Of a stretch of 64,000 bases of DNA, positions 21,643-33,318 are shown piece after piece (position 1 is the stretch's first letter; the number at the start of each line of letters is the position of its first letter). Source of the DNA: Stomoxys calcitrans (taxonomy: Eukaryota; Arthropoda; Insecta; Diptera; Muscidae); contig NC_081552.1 of assembly GCF_963082655.1 (NCBI RefSeq), positions 67,191,465 through 67,255,464 on the forward strand. The letters are read 5' to 3'. The translations under genes were made by a program, and so were the position numbers. The notes beneath the pieces were generated by a model that worked only from the letters and a program-made list of their open reading frames with translations, did no database searches and was not told the origin of the DNA.

Positions 21643-22386
21643 ACGAGCAGACGGATTGTTGTAAAAAAGAAAGATTTCTGTGACCAATGTGAGTTAAAAG
21701 TAAGAAGCAGTGAGCAAAGAATAGAATGTGATAATTGCAACAAAACTTTCCGTGTAATTTACACTCAACCCAACAAACGGAAATTCACTTATCTCTTTAC
21801 TCATGAAGAAGAAGAGATTGTTTGTCATAAATGTGATACAAACAATAAGGCGAACAATAACAATGATGTTTCAAATGAGCTTAATGCAATAAAAACAGAA
21901 TTAAAGAAGCTTGATCGTCTCAGTGAAATGCATGAGAGCCTAATGTTCATGTCGATTGACTGCGTTATAACTGGTATAAAGTCAGATGGAGATAAATCAG
22001 CTGTTGAAACTGTCACACAATTATCTAGTGATGCAGGAATTGAAGTCAAACCGGATAGTATATCTGATGCGTATTTTTTGAAAAACAGAAACCCAGAAAC
22101 GAAATCTGTAATTGTAAAATTTACATCCAAACACGCAAAATCACAGTTGACGGCTATAAAACCAAAACTTATGGAAAATGATGAAACTCAAATAATTTAT
22201 GTCAATGATTATTTAAGTCGTGGAACACTTTATCTTTTTAACTATGCCAAAACACTCAAAACAGTTAGTTTTCGTTCGATTTATACTGTTGGCAACAGAG
22301 TTATAGCCAAAAGAAGCGAGCTTTCAAATCCAAGGCTGATAAGAAGTGAAGAGGACGTAAACAAACTTTTGGCAACAACTTATTAG
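21643..22386 (+). CDS. LINE ORF1 protein (CR1/Jockey type), zinc-finger
   Basis: An open frame of 247 codons ends at TAG (22384-22386). It has no ATG at the front: the frame opens after TAA at 21640, and the first internal ATG is at 21928. The N-terminal third shows paired cysteines, CDQC, CDNC and CHKC, a PHD-like zinc finger typical of ORF1 of this LINE group. The middle (DVSNELNAIKTELKKLDRLS) looks like a short coiled coil. The C-terminal half has VKFTSKHAKSQL, YVNDYLSRGTLYLFNYAKTL and SNPRLIRSEEDVNKLL, resembling the RNA-binding ORF1p region. The role would be nucleic-acid chaperone of the retrotransposon particle. The rest of the element is broken. Confidence 0.7.
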   Translation, partial: TSRRIVVKKKDFCDQCELKVRSSEQRIECDNCNKTFRVIYTQPNKRKFTYLFTHEEEEIVCHKCDTNNKANNNNDVSNELNAIKTELKKLDRLSEMHESLMFMSIDCVITGIKSDGDKSAVETVTQLSSDAGIEVKPDSISDAYFLKNRNPETKSVIVKFTSKHAKSQLTAIKPKLMENDETQIIYVNDYLSRGTLYLFNYAKTLKTVSFRSIYTVGNRVIAKRSELSNPRLIRSEEDVNKLLATTY

Positions 22387-22469
22387 AAGCCCAAAGCAAA
22401 AACTTTGAAATTATTAATTTATTTTATTTCTATAAATATTTGAAATTATTCTATAAATATCAGAAGCAT

Positions 22470-22940
22470 TTCGTTATAGCAGTGCAAGAAACCTGGTTTG
22501 ATAATGACTTTGTAGATATTTACAACATTCCCGGTTACAATTCTATTCATTGTTGTCCTTTTGACGGATATGGTGGCACTACTTGTTTATAAGAAAACAA
22601 ATTGATGTGACAGATGCACTGTGTAAAAGTAAAGACTTCATAGAATCTATTATTTTCAAAATGCGAAATATAAAAAAATAGATCGAAAACCACTTACTGT
22701 TGTATCGTTCTACAAGTCGCAAAAATGTAATCCTTTCCATTTTATTGGCTTTCTATACAATTTTCTTTTTCAGAATGGGAGTTCTCCAAGTATTTTTATT
22801 GAAGATACAAATATAAATGCTTTGGACAGAAACTCTTTTCATAATGTGTCGAATCTGTTGTTAACTTATGATTATAGAAATTGCCATTTTTTAAAAAACA
22901 CAGAATTGACAACGTCTCTAGAACGGTTGTTGTAGGCTCT
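22470..22940 (+). pseudogene. LINE apurinic-type endonuclease remnant
   Basis: FVIAVQETWFDNDF is open from 22470 to a TAA at 22590. QETW is the first metal-binding motif of LINE endonucleases. In another frame further on, DRKPLTVVSFYK and FIEDTNINALDRNS occupy the place of the usual GDFN motif, with the Gly lost. Frames shift several times and stops are present (22592, about 22935). It follows ORF1 in the expected order. Confidence 0.65.
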
Positions 22941-23486
22941 GTTGAATGCAAAATGTCTGACCATAATTTGATTTTTTGGTCTATCGATACTGAAATTATG
23001 TAGCTGAATAATTATATTCAACGAAGTATAACACTGTGTGAATATAGTAACGTGAAATCACATCTAGACATCACATCACATCTTGTCTCCGCCCGTAATA
23101 TCTGATGATGTTACCAGAGATACGGGGTATTTGATAACGTCGATGAAATCAGCGACTGATAACTCGACTGTTACAAGGGATAATGGATTAGAAATTCAGC
23201 ATGAAATAGAAACATGGATAAATGGTAATCTACGAGAGAAGAAGGTAATCTAAGAGAAGAATAAGGTACAGAAGCAATGCCAGTATTAACATGTAAATGA
23301 AAGGAATAAGTCATGTAATTATAAAGGCTCATAAGGAATCGATGAAAAATTTTTCTAGAACAAATTTGAACTTTTTCCCATGATTCGGGAAAGACGTGAA
23401 AGTTCTTAAATGATACATTAGGAAGAAGTAAAAAAGCTGACTAGTGCATCACAGACCCTGATGGCATTATTATTTATGATCAAATA

Positions 23487-23760
23487 ATGGGTAGAACTTT
23501 TAATTCATATTTTTTAAAGTCAGCTCAGGAATTAAAGAATCAAATAGTTTCTTATCAGTCGAAAAATTTCAATGATTTATTACGGATTGGACGAATGGCA
23601 TATGCTTTTGAGTTAACCACAACTGATCGAATGGTTCATCAAGTAGAAACTTTATCCGCAAGTAAAGCTTGAGTACATGACCTTATACCGACTAAAGTAA
23701 TCAAATTGTGTCCTCAAAATATTGTTCCACATTTCGTTCACACTTTCAATCTTTTATATA
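23487..23760 (+). pseudogene. LINE pol fragment between endonuclease and RT
   Basis: A frame from 23487 reads TFNSYFLKSAQELKNQ...DLIPTKVIKLCP. The FNSYF and 'TKVIK' wording matches the stretch between endonuclease and RT in Jockey/CR1-type LINEs. It has an in-frame stop near 23670 and ends where the AAAGGTATTT repeat begins. Confidence 0.5.
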
Positions 23761-23764
23761 AAAA

Positions 23765-24665
23765 TCAGTTTGCGTTTGTTTGTAAGTTTGTTTGTGGGGG
23801 AGCGGACCCTCCCTCTTACCCTAATTTTCAGAAACGCCAGATCTCGGAGATGGGTGGCGCGATTTAAGCGAAATTTTGTGTGCTCTCATATAGTACCCTA
23901 AAAATAAAAATTTGGTTTCCAAATTTCAGATGGGGTACCTAGGGGGCCGCCCCACCCTAAAACCTACCAAACATATATTTACACCAATCACGACAATATG
24001 GAACTCAAAGGAAAGGTTTTTAGGATAAGAAAACGTATCTGATATCCAATTGTCGGACCAAGTGTTAGGGGGACCACCCCAACCACAAAACACCCCTAAA
24101 TCGGATATATTTACCGACAATGGAAAAATGGAACTCAAATAAAAGGTATTTGCGAGTAGAATGCGAATCTTATATCCAAATGTGGGCCACGTTTCTGGGG
24201 GTCCACCCCTTTCCCAAAACATCCCCAGACAGGACTAACTTACTGACCATGCAACTGACCAAATAAAAGGTATTTAAGCGTAGAATTCGAATCTGATATC
24301 TAAATATGGGACCAAGTGTTTGGGGACCGCCTCTCGCCAAAAACATCCCACCAAGGGGACAAATTTACGACCATAGCAATGTGGGGCTCAAATGATAGAT
24401 CTTTGGGAGTAAAGCACGAATCTAATATCAATATTCGGGAATAGTGTCTATGGGGCCATTGCAATATGAGGCTCAAATAAGAGGGTTTTTAGAGTAGAAC
24501 ACGAATCCGATATATATCTTTAAATCCAAGTCACTGAGTGGCCGCCCCATCCCCCAAAACACCCCAAAACCGATCATATTTGCCATAACAACCCACCAAG
24601 ACAATTTGGGTCTTAAAGAGAGTGGAACTAAATATTTATAGTTTTTAGGGCCAATACCCCCAACT
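23765..24665 (+). repeat. 'AAAGGTATTT' dispersed repeat inserted in the LINE
   Basis: About seven degenerate units carry 'ctcaaataaaaggtattt', 'gagtagaatgcgaatctta' and 'gggggaccaccccaa'. LINE pol homology is interrupted on the left (about 23760) and resumes on the right (about 24690), so the repeat is younger than the LINE. Confidence 0.7.
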
Positions 24666-24689
24666 GGACATGTTCAGCTAGTCGTACGT

Positions 24690-25087
24690 AACATGAGAAC
24701 GTATCCAGATATTCTTTAAATTCGTAAAGTCATTCCAATCCCTAAGGATAAAAACAGCATGAAAGTTGAGAAATTCAGACCAATGTCTGTGCTGCCAGTC
24801 ATTAACAATATTTTTGAAAGGATGTTTTATCGCCAATTATTTGAATTTATTGAAAGCAACAGGCTTTCAGATTCCTGCCAGTATGTCCTTAGCAAAGGCT
24901 GTGTTACCAAGGAAGTATTGGTTAAAGTGCAGAACTATATATGTAAACATTTAGATGACGGGTTGAACTATGTTACGGGTATATATTTAGATTTTACTAA
25001 GGCTTTTGTCATGATTGACCATGAGATTCTTGTTCAGAAACGGTGTCGATATGGCATATCCACAAAATTTTCTTGTTACGTCTCTTA
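24690..25087 (+). pseudogene. LINE reverse transcriptase, N-terminal half, truncated
   Basis: KVIPIPKD is followed by VEKFRPMSVLPVINNIFERM (RT motifs 1-2) and YLDFTKAFVMIDHEILVQK, which is motif A. The first catalytic Asp (LDF) is kept, but the usual KAFD reads KAFV. The frame stops at 25088, well before the YADD region, so no active enzyme is possible. It belongs to the same LINE as 21643-23760. Confidence 0.75.
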
Positions 25088-25204
25088 AGTTTTAAAGTTT
25101 GAGCAGAAAGTCTCGTATTTGTGAGTAATTTTATATATAACGTAGGACCTCGTTAAGGTATTTGTTCAGTATTTTCTTGTTACGTCTCTTAAGTTTTAAA
25201 GTTT
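25067..25204. repeat. 34-bp exact direct repeat, 104 bp apart
   Basis: The copies are 25067-25100 and 25171-25204, both starting ATTTTCTTGTTACGTCTC and ending TAAAGTTT. The first copy contains the end of the LINE RT frame. The 70 bp between them are unrelated. The geometry fits a small insertion or local duplication at the point where the LINE breaks off. Confidence 0.8.
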
Positions 25205-26493
25205 CATATGAAAACTCAATCACGATTGCATTATAACACACTTTACAAACCTACATTGACTCTGGCACAAATGTTTGCCTCACTATTTAATTGGCTTCCA
25301 GTTCAAATACAAATGCGTGCAAAAGTAGTGCTTTGCTCCTTCACGCTCGTGCAGCAGCTAGTTACCCATCGGCACTTGAAAACGGTATGGCCGTATATTC
25401 TGGTCTACATTGTTGTTATTGGACGTTGTTTTTGTGTTGTTCAAAAGTGAACTAATTGCAAAATATACCAATGCATACAGCCACACATACCAAAGTGGCA
25501 CCCACACATAAACACACACATGGAGCACAAACAGCAACTACAACTACTAAACTAGAAAGAGAGAAGGTACAAATTGGTATTTCATTAAGTGGGTCACTTT
25601 TGATTAAAGCCCAGTTTACCAGTCCATAGGCGAACTTGATACACACACTAGACTCGTATGTAGTTAAAAAACACGCACACATTCGCAAACATCGAAATTC
25701 ACCCTACACACACAAACATTCACTAAAGCGCTGGCTCACTACTTGAATATATTGTGAAGTTGAGTATAGCATACTTTTGGGGGCCTAAGTGAGCTAGTAT
25801 AAAAAGAAATGTGAGTATGTGTAAGTGTATTTGTATGTGTTGCATTTGTTAGGTGTTTGATGCGTTGTTGTTGATGTTTGTTATTTATCCCAGAAACTTC
25901 ATCATCAACCTAATATGGTGCTTCTAGCCATCGTCGTCGTCATCACCGCCACCATCAAACAACATTGTTAGCAAATTTTATTGCACTTTGGGGTGCAACC
26001 ACATTGCCAAACCTATTTTCACTTTAACGAACAACATTTAAGGAACCCCGTTCCGTTCATTTGTCCGTAAAATTTTTCTTTGCCTTTGCTTCAAACCACA
26101 AATATACCCACTTTAGGGCACAACTTATATACCGAACACTTACCACACAGACTGAATGTGACTGTAGGGCTGTTTATTAGAATGCTGCTTGGTTGTGAGA
26201 AAATAGAAATAAATGCGCATTTCTTGTATTTGGCAAGTTTTTTTCACTATTTCTATACACTGATAGAAAAATGTATGGCTTGCTTTTTTCGATACTATAC
26301 GGTATTTATAGTGAAACAACCCCGTATAGTATCTAAGCAATACCACCTGGTATAGATAACATATAAAACGATAAGTACCGTTTGGTATTATATTAGATAA
26401 ATTAGACCAAACAGGCATTGCTTTTAATACCAATGTGTTATTTGCTATAGTACTTAACTGAGATTGTGTTAATATCATTTTCGTTATAACGTT
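25205..26493. other. Low-repeat DNA with CA/GT-rich patches
   Basis: This is the longest stretch without recognisable transposons. CACACA-rich patches lie near 25475-25520 and 25640-25725. There is a GTCGTCGTCATCACCGCC run near 25935 and a hairpin at 26291. Open frames are short and without splice support. It might be intronic or regulatory DNA of a host gene, but nothing proves that. Confidence 0.4.
26291..26333. repeat. Perfect 12-bp hairpin
   Basis: The arms are GATACTATACGG (26291-26302) and CCGTATAGTATC (26322-26333) with a 19-nt loop. GGTAT/ATACC motifs recur to about 26440. The function is unknown; it may be the end of an unrecognised inverted-repeat element. Confidence 0.75.
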
Positions 26494-27120
26494 ATAAAGC
26501 GTGCTAAGTTTAACCGGTCAGTATCTTAGGAACCCACCACCATGTATTCTGCTAAAATATAGGAGCTATATCTAGTTATAGACCGAATTGGACCGTACTT
26601 GGCGCAGTTGTAAAGAGTCATAACAGAACACTATACGCAAAATTTCAGCAAAATCGGATAGTAATCGCGGCATGTAGGTGCTCAAAAAGTCAAAACGGGA
26701 GATCGGCTTATATGGGAGCTACATCATGTTCTAGACCGATTAATACCGTACTTGGCACAGTTATTAAAACCGTACTTGGCACAGAACACCATGTACCAAA
26801 TTTTAGCCAAATCAAGAAATCAAATCGGGAGATCGGTTTATATAGGCTCTAAATCCAAATATGAACCCAAATGACTCATTTGCAATACTCAATGACCAAC
26901 ATCGATATTAAGTATCTGTGCAAAATTTCAAGCGGCAAGCTTTATGCGTTCGACCTATATCGTGATTTCGACAGACGGACGGACATGGCTTAATCGACAT
27001 AGAACGTCGAGACGGTCAAGAATATATATACTATATGGGGTCTTGGACGAATATTTCGAGGTGCTACAAACAGAATGACTAGATTAGTATACACCCACTT
27101 TATGGTGGTGGGTATAAAAT
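26494..27120 (+). mobile_element. DINE-like element, subtype B
   Basis: The left end is AAGCGTGCTAAGTTTAACC at 26497, with GGAACCCACCACCATG near 26530. Two to three units follow, then GACAGACGGACGGACATGG near 26970. The right end is TATGGTGGTGGGTATAAAAT at 27120. The GC palindrome is mutated. Confidence 0.75.
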
Positions 27121-27148
27121 AATATTAAATAACATTTTATTCAATAAT

Positions 27149-28872
27149 AAGCAAAAGCGTACCTAGTTCGGCCACACCCTCCACCATGGATCGCATTTGT
27201 CGAGTTATTTTCCCCGTATCTCTTTTTAGGCCAAAAAAGGATAAAAGAAATAAATGCTATGCTATGCTATTGGAGCTATATCAAGTTATGGTCCAATTCA
27301 GACCATAATTGAATTAAATGAAGAAGTCTTCGTATAAAATTTCAGCTAATTCGAATAAGAATTGCCCCCTCTAGATGCTCAAGGAATAAAATAGGGAGGT
27401 CGGTTTATATGGGAGCTGTATCAGGCTAAAGACCGATTCAGACCATATTTGACAAGTATTGGGTTGCCCAAAAAGTAATTGTCGGTAATATAGCAGTAAT
27501 ATAGTCGGCGTTGACAAATTTTTTCAACGGCTTGTGACTCTGTAATTGCAATCTTTCTTTTGTCAGTTATCAGCTGTTACTTTTAGCTTGCTTTAGAAAA
27601 AAAGTGCGCGAAATTTTGTTTACATTTGTTTGTTTGGCGTCAATTTTAATATGGGTACCACATGTATTGAAAGAAATTCATTTAACAAACCGAATCAACG
27701 CTTGTGATATGCACCTTAAACGCAATGAATTCGATCCGTTTTTGAAACGAATCATAACTGGAGATGGAAAATGGATTGTTTACAACAACAACAACAAAGA
27801 TGGCAAAAGGTTATCGAACAAAATGGCAATTATGTATTTGATTAAAGTTCATTCTAAGTTTTATAAAAATGCATTTACTTTCTTTTAAAAAATCCGCAAT
27901 TACTTTTTAGGCAACACAATATATTCAAGGTCATGGTAGAAGACGTTGATTTCAGCCAAATCGGATAATAATTGCGCCTTCTAGCGACTCAAAAAGTCAA
28001 TATCCCAGATCAGTTTATATGGAAGCTATATCAGGTTATGAACCGATTTAAACCATATTTGACACATTTGTTAAAAGTCATAACAAAACACGTCATCCAA
28101 AATTTCAGCCAAATCGGATAGAAATGCGACCTCTAAAGCCTCAAAAAATCAAGACCCAAGATCAGTTTATATGACAGCTATATCAGGTTATGGACCGATT
28201 TCACCATAGTTAGCACAGTTTTAGGAAATCATAACAACACATCTCATGCAAAATTTCAACCACATCGGATAAAAATTGCGCTCTCCAAGGGCTTAAGGAA
28301 TCATGATCCAAAATCTGCTTATGTGGCAGTTATATCAAAACATGAACCGATATGGCCCATTTACAATCTCAACCGACCTTAGGGTAGGTCTTTGTGTAAA
28401 ATTTCAAGCGGCTAGCTTTACCCTTTCAAAAGTTTACGTACCTTCGACAGACAGGCGGACGGACATGGGAGATCGGTTTATATGGGAGCTATATCAGGTT
28501 ATAGACCAATTTAGACCTTACTTGGCACAGTTATTGAAACTCAAAACAAAACACTTCATGCTCAATTTCAGCCAAATCGGACAAAAATTGGGGCTGAAGA
28601 ATTCAAATCGGAAGTTTGGTTTATGGAAATTTGAACCGATATAGCCTTTTTGCAATCCTAAACGACCTACATCAATAATTTTCTGTGCAAATTTTCAAGC
28701 GGTTAGTTCTACGCGTTCGACCGCTATCGTGATTTCGACAGACGGAACGTGCGGACGGACAGTGCCAGATCGACTCAGAATGTCGAGACGATCCAGAATA
28801 TATATACTTTATATGATCGCAGATAAATATTTCGAGGTGTTACCACTATCCTATGGTGGTGTGTGTAAAAAT
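27149..28872 (+). mobile_element. Chimeric DINE-like element (A then B), carrying a mariner
   Basis: It starts as subtype A (ACCCTCCACCATGGATCG near 27177). At about 28465 the GGACGGACATGG tract passes straight into a subtype B internal unit, which has its own GACAGACGG tract (28737) and terminus (28850-28871). This looks like recombination between two copies at the GACG tract. A mariner derivative is inserted at 27459-27919. Confidence 0.65.
27459..27919 (+). mobile_element. mariner derivative, 461 bp, deleted transposase
   Basis: TIRs (TTGGGTTGCCCAAAAAG / TTTTTAGGCAACACAA) are flanked by TA on both sides (27457-27458, 27920-27921). The plus frame 27604-27888 reads through a fused leader into HVLKEIHLTNRINACDMHLK and RIITGDGKWIVYNN. 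GDGKW stands for the usual GDEKW around the first catalytic Asp. After that the rest of the catalytic domain is deleted down to DGKRLSNKMAIMYLIKV at the 3' end. It is non-autonomous. Confidence 0.85.
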
Positions 28873-28906
28873 CAACTAATCAACAGAAAGCTTTCACACT
28901 ATCCAC

Positions 28907-29561
28907 CCTAGGATGGGGTATACTAATTTCGTCATTCTGTTTGGAACACCTCGAAATATGAGTCTAGGACCCCATAAAGTATATATTTTCTTGATCGTCG
29001 TGACATTTTAAGTCGATCTAGCCATGTCCGTCCATCTGTCCGTCCGACTGTCCGTCCGACTGTCCGACGGACTGTCCGTCCGACTGTCGAAAACACGCTT
29101 ACTTTCGAAGGAGAAAAGCTAGGCGCTCAAAATTTTGCACAAACACTTTTTAGTAGTGTAGATCGGTTGGGATTCTAAATGAGCCAAATCGGTCCATGTT
29201 TAGATATAGCTGCCATATAAACCGATCTTGGGTCTTGATTTCTTGGCCCTCTATAGGGCGCAATTCTCGTCCGATTTGGTTGTAATTTTGCACGTGGTGT
29301 TTTGGTGTCACTTCCATCCACAGTGCTTAGTATGGCGCAAATCGTTACATAAACTGGTACAGCTGCCATATAAACCGATCTTGGATCTTGTCTTATTGAG
29401 CCGTTAGAGGGCTCAATTCTTCCGATTTGGCTGAAATTTTGCATCATATGTTTTGCTGTGACTTCCAACAACTGTGCTTAGTATGGCGTAAATCGGTTCA
29501 TAACCTGATATAGCTGTCATTTAAACCGATCAGGGATCTTGACTTCTTGAGCCCACATTTT
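28907..29561 (-). mobile_element. DINE-like element, minus, truncated at a hairpin
   Basis: The terminus (ATCCACCCTAGGATGGGG) is at 28912, with an irregular GTCC/GACT tract at 29030-29090. Two full units follow, then a break in the third unit exactly where a perfect inverted repeat begins (29539). Confidence 0.7.
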
Positions 29562-29597
29562 GGCAACTTTTGAAAAAATGTGGGCTCAAGAAGTCAA
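29539..29597. repeat. Perfect 23-bp inverted repeat at a DINE-like breakpoint
   Basis: The arms are 29539-29561 (TTGACTTCTTGAGCCCAC...) and 29575-29597 (...GTGGGCTCAAGAAGTCAA), with a 13-nt loop. The left arm is ordinary DINE-like unit sequence. The right arm is the same sequence in reverse, after which homology stops. A poly-T tract (about 29610-29626) follows. Confidence 0.85.
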
Positions 29598-29599
29598 AG

Positions 29600-30212
29600 A
29601 TAACTCAATTTTTTTTTTTTTTTTTTGAAAATTGTGGTTGCTATTGGGAGCAGGAACTGACCCAACGGCGATGACGTTAGGTCATAAAGTCAGAGCTGAA
29701 TTTTTCATTGGTTCCAACCCCTTATTTATAGGCCGATCCTAATTTTTCAAAGTGTCGCTGTCTTTGCGAATATCCTAGTTTTATACTGAAAGTTCCGGCG
29801 CGTCAGCCTCAGTATTTTGATGAAATTTTTTCATTTGCGCTTATTTTTGCTGTCAAACTAGTTTTATGATTTGAACATGTTATTGTTATCTATTGGTTTT
29901 AAATGAATTTTATTTCCATAAAATTTTATGCAAACAAACTGAAAACATTGAGCAATTATATAGTTATAATTTCAAAATAAATTTCGACTAATTTCTACGA
30001 AGAACTATCTACATTCTGCTTAAATTATGTCGCTAATATCTACTTCGAACTTAATTCAAATCGATAAAAATCTGGTTTTGATGGAAAATTCGGTTTTCGG
30101 TAAAAATTGCAGCCAACTATTGTCGTATAAGCTTATAAATTCCACCATGTCTTTATATGTCCTAAAGTTTTCCCAACGTATTGAAGAAAAAACAAGAAAA
30201 AGTGGTAGAACC
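29600..30212. other. AT-rich stretch without recognised features
   Basis: It begins with a poly-T run, then contains low-repeat AT-rich sequence. The small plus frame at 30027-30221 (64 residues) runs into the next DINE-like terminus and has no family resemblance I can see. Confidence 0.45.
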
Positions 30213-31336
30213 AACAAGTAAGAGCGTGCTAAGTTCGGCCGGGCCGAATCTTATATACCCTCCACCATTAATCGCATTTGTCGAGTTCTATGCGCGGTAT
30301 CTCTTTTTAGACAAACATAGAATATTGAATAAGAACTGTTATCCTATTGGAGCTATATCAAGTTATAGTCCTATTCGGACCATAAATGAATGCTGATTGA
30401 CATTGTAGAAGTCATTTTGTAATATTTCAGTTCATTTGGATAAGAAGTGCGCCTTGTAAGGGCTCAAGAAGCAAAATCGGGAGATAGGTTTATATGGGAG
30501 CTGTATCAAGCTATTGATCGATTCAGACCATACTAGACACGTATGTTGAAGGTCATGAGAGAAGCCTTTGTACAAAATTTCAGCCAGATCGGTTTATATG
30601 GCAGCTATATCAGGTTCTATATCGATTAACGCCATACTTAGCACAGTTATTGGAAGTCATAGCAAAATTTCAGCCAAATCGGATGAGAATTGCGCCCTCA
30701 ATTGGCTCAAGAAGTCAAGATCGGTTTATATGACAGCTATACCAGATTATGAACCGATTTGAATCACACTTAGCACAGTTGTTGAAAGTAATACCAAAAC
30801 ACTATGTGCAAAATTTCAGTAAAATCGGATAGGAATTGCGCCCTCTAGAGGCTCAAGAATTCAAGACCCCAGATCGGTTTATGTGACAGCTATACCAGAT
30901 TATGAACCGATTTGAACCATACTTGGCACAATTGTTGGATATCATAACAAAATACGCCGTGCAAAATTTCATTCCAATCGGATAAGATTTGCGCCTTCTA
31001 GAGGTTCACGAAGTCAAGACCCAAGATCGGTTTATGTGGCAGCTATATCAAAACATGGACCGATATGGCCCATTTACAATACCAACCGACCTACACTAAT
31101 AAGAAGTATTTGTGCAAAATTTCAAGCTTCTAGCTTTAGTCCTTCGGAAGTTAGCGTGCTTTCGACAGACAGACGGACGGACGGACGGACGGACGGACAT
31201 GGCTAAATCGACATAAAATGTCGCGACGATCAAGAATATATATACTTTATGGGGTCTCAGACGAATATTTCGAGTAGTTAGAAACAGAATGACGAAATTA
31301 GTATACCCCCATCCTATGGTGGAGGGTATAAAAATC
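30213..31336 (+). mobile_element. DINE-like element, subtype A, twin of 51533
   Basis: The left terminus AACAAGTAAGAGCGTGCTAA and the right terminus GGTGGAGGGTATAAAAA are both present. From the left end to about 30916 it is almost identical to 51533-52221, including private features (CACCATTAATCGC; TAGACAAACATAGAATATTG). It has a GACG run at 31168-31198 and a typical ATCAAGAATATATATACTTT core. Confidence 0.8.
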
Positions 31337-31511
31337 AGAAACACGAAAGGATGTCTACGCTATTGCAGTTGTAAACTATCTTTTTTCTTTGCCAACTATT
31401 CTATGTCAAACTACCTAGTGGCAAACATAAGTAAAAAATGTTAAACTTACTCTCATAGAGAAAAGTCTGCTTACTAATATTAAGATCGTGTTTTACAGTG
31501 AAAACTAATAT

Positions 31512-32832
31512 TTTTATACCCTCCACCATAAGATGGGGGGTATACTAATTTCGTCATTCTGATTGTAACTACTCGAAATATTCGTCTGAGACCCTATAAA
31601 GTATATATATTCTTGATTGTCGTGAAATTTTATGTCGATCTAGCCATGTCCGTCCGTCTGTCCGTCCGTCCGTCCGTCCGTCCGTCCGTCTGTCTGTCGA
31701 AAGCACGCTAACTTCCGAAGGACTAAAGCTAGAAGCTTGAAATTTTGCACAAATACTTCTTATTAGTGTAGGTCGGTTGGTATTGTAAATGGGCCATATC
31801 GGTCCATGTTTTGATATAGCTGCCATATAAACCGATTTGGGTCTTGATTTCTTGAGCCTCTAGAGTGTGCAATTCTTATCCGATTGGAATGAAATTTTGC
31901 ACGACGTGTTTTGTTATGATATCCAACAACTGTGGTAAGTATGGTTCAAATCGGTTCATAACCTGATATAGCTGCCATATAAACCGATCTTGGGTCTTGA
32001 CTTCCTGAGTCTCTAGAGTGCGCAATTCCTATCCCATTGGAATGAAATTTCGCACGACGTGTTTTGTTGTGATATCCAACAACTGTGCCAAGTATGGTTC
32101 AAATCGGTTCATAACCTGATATAGCTGCCATATAAACCGATCTTGGGTCTTGTCTTCCTGAGCCTCTAGAGTGCGCAATTCTTATCCGATTGGAATGAAA
32201 TTTCGCACGACGTGTTTTTTCATGATATCCAACAACTGTGCCTAATATGGTTCAAATCAGTTCATAACCTAATATAGCTGTCATATAAACAGATCTGGGG
32301 ACTTGACTTCTTGAGCCTCTAGAGGGCGCAATTCCTATCTGATTTGGCTGAAATTTCGCAAGACGTTTTTTATTGTTACTTTCAACAACTATTTCAAATA
32401 AAGTACAAGTCGGTTCATAACCTGATATAGCTGCCATATAAACCGATCTGGGATCTTGACTTCTTGAGCCTCTAGAGGTCGCAATTATTATCCGATTTGC
32501 CTCAAATTTTGTACGACGTATTCTCTCATGACCATTAACATATGGGTTTATTATGGTCTGAATCGGTCTATAGCCCGACACAGCTCCCATATAAATCGAT
32601 CTATCTATTTTACTTCCTGAGCCCAAATAGAGCGCAATTCTTATTCGAATTGGCTGACATTTTACACAGGTCTCCAACATGAATATAATTTAATTGTGGT
32701 CCAAACCGCACCATATCTTAATATCGCTCTAATAGCAGAGCAAATCTTTTCTTATACCTTTTTTTGCCTAAGAAGAGATGACGGGAAAAGAACTCGACAA
32801 ATGCAATCCATGGTGGAGGGTATATAAGATAT
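31512..32832 (-). mobile_element. DINE-like element, subtype A, minus
   Basis: TATACCCTCCACCAT lies at 31516 and a (GTCC)n run at 31654-31692, followed by six units. The other end reaches ATGGTGGAGGGTATATAAGAT at 32832, but the GC palindrome and CTTTTACTTG tail are missing, replaced by the hairpin-bearing sequence that starts the next element. Confidence 0.75.
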
Positions 32833-32843
32833 AGCTTCTGACG

Positions 32844-33318
32844 ATTAAAGCTTCGGTTCCTAGAAGCTTTAATTTTTTCTGATCATGATGAAGAGACAGG
32901 TATACATGGGATCTATGTTAGGTTATAGACCGATTTAGACCGTATTTGGTTGTTAAAAGTCGTAACAGAACACCGTGTGCAAAATTTCAGCGAAATCGGA
33001 CACAAATTGCTGCTTCCAGGGGCTCAAGAAATCAAATCGGTTTATATGGGAGCTATATCTAAATCTGAACCGACATGGCCCATTTGCAATCCCCGACGAC
33101 CTAAATCAAAATTAAGTATCTGTGCAAAATTTCAAATAGCTTCCTTTACGCGTTTGACCGCTATCGTGATTTCGACAGACGGACATAGATAGATAGACTC
33201 AGAACTTCGAGAAGATCAAGAATATATATACTTTATGGGTTCTAAGTCCAATATTTCGAGGTGTAACAAAAATGACTAGATAAGTATACCGCCATCCTTT
33301 GGTGGTGGGTATAAAAAG
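32844..33318 (+). mobile_element. DINE-like subtype B fragment with hairpin start
   Basis: It starts with a perfect 11-bp hairpin (ATTAAAGCTTC 32844-32854; GAAGCTTTAAT 32863-32873). Two units follow, then GACAGACGGACATAG (33174), the core, and the end GGTGGTGGGTATAAAA at 33318. The hairpin half GGTTCCTAGAAGCTTTAAT recurs inverted near 3817, so it may be a junction common to subtype B copies. Confidence 0.65.

Noticed and set aside
25452..25688. Cysteine/valine-rich minus frame over the CACACA patches
   Set aside because: Explained by CA/GT-rich low complexity sequence.
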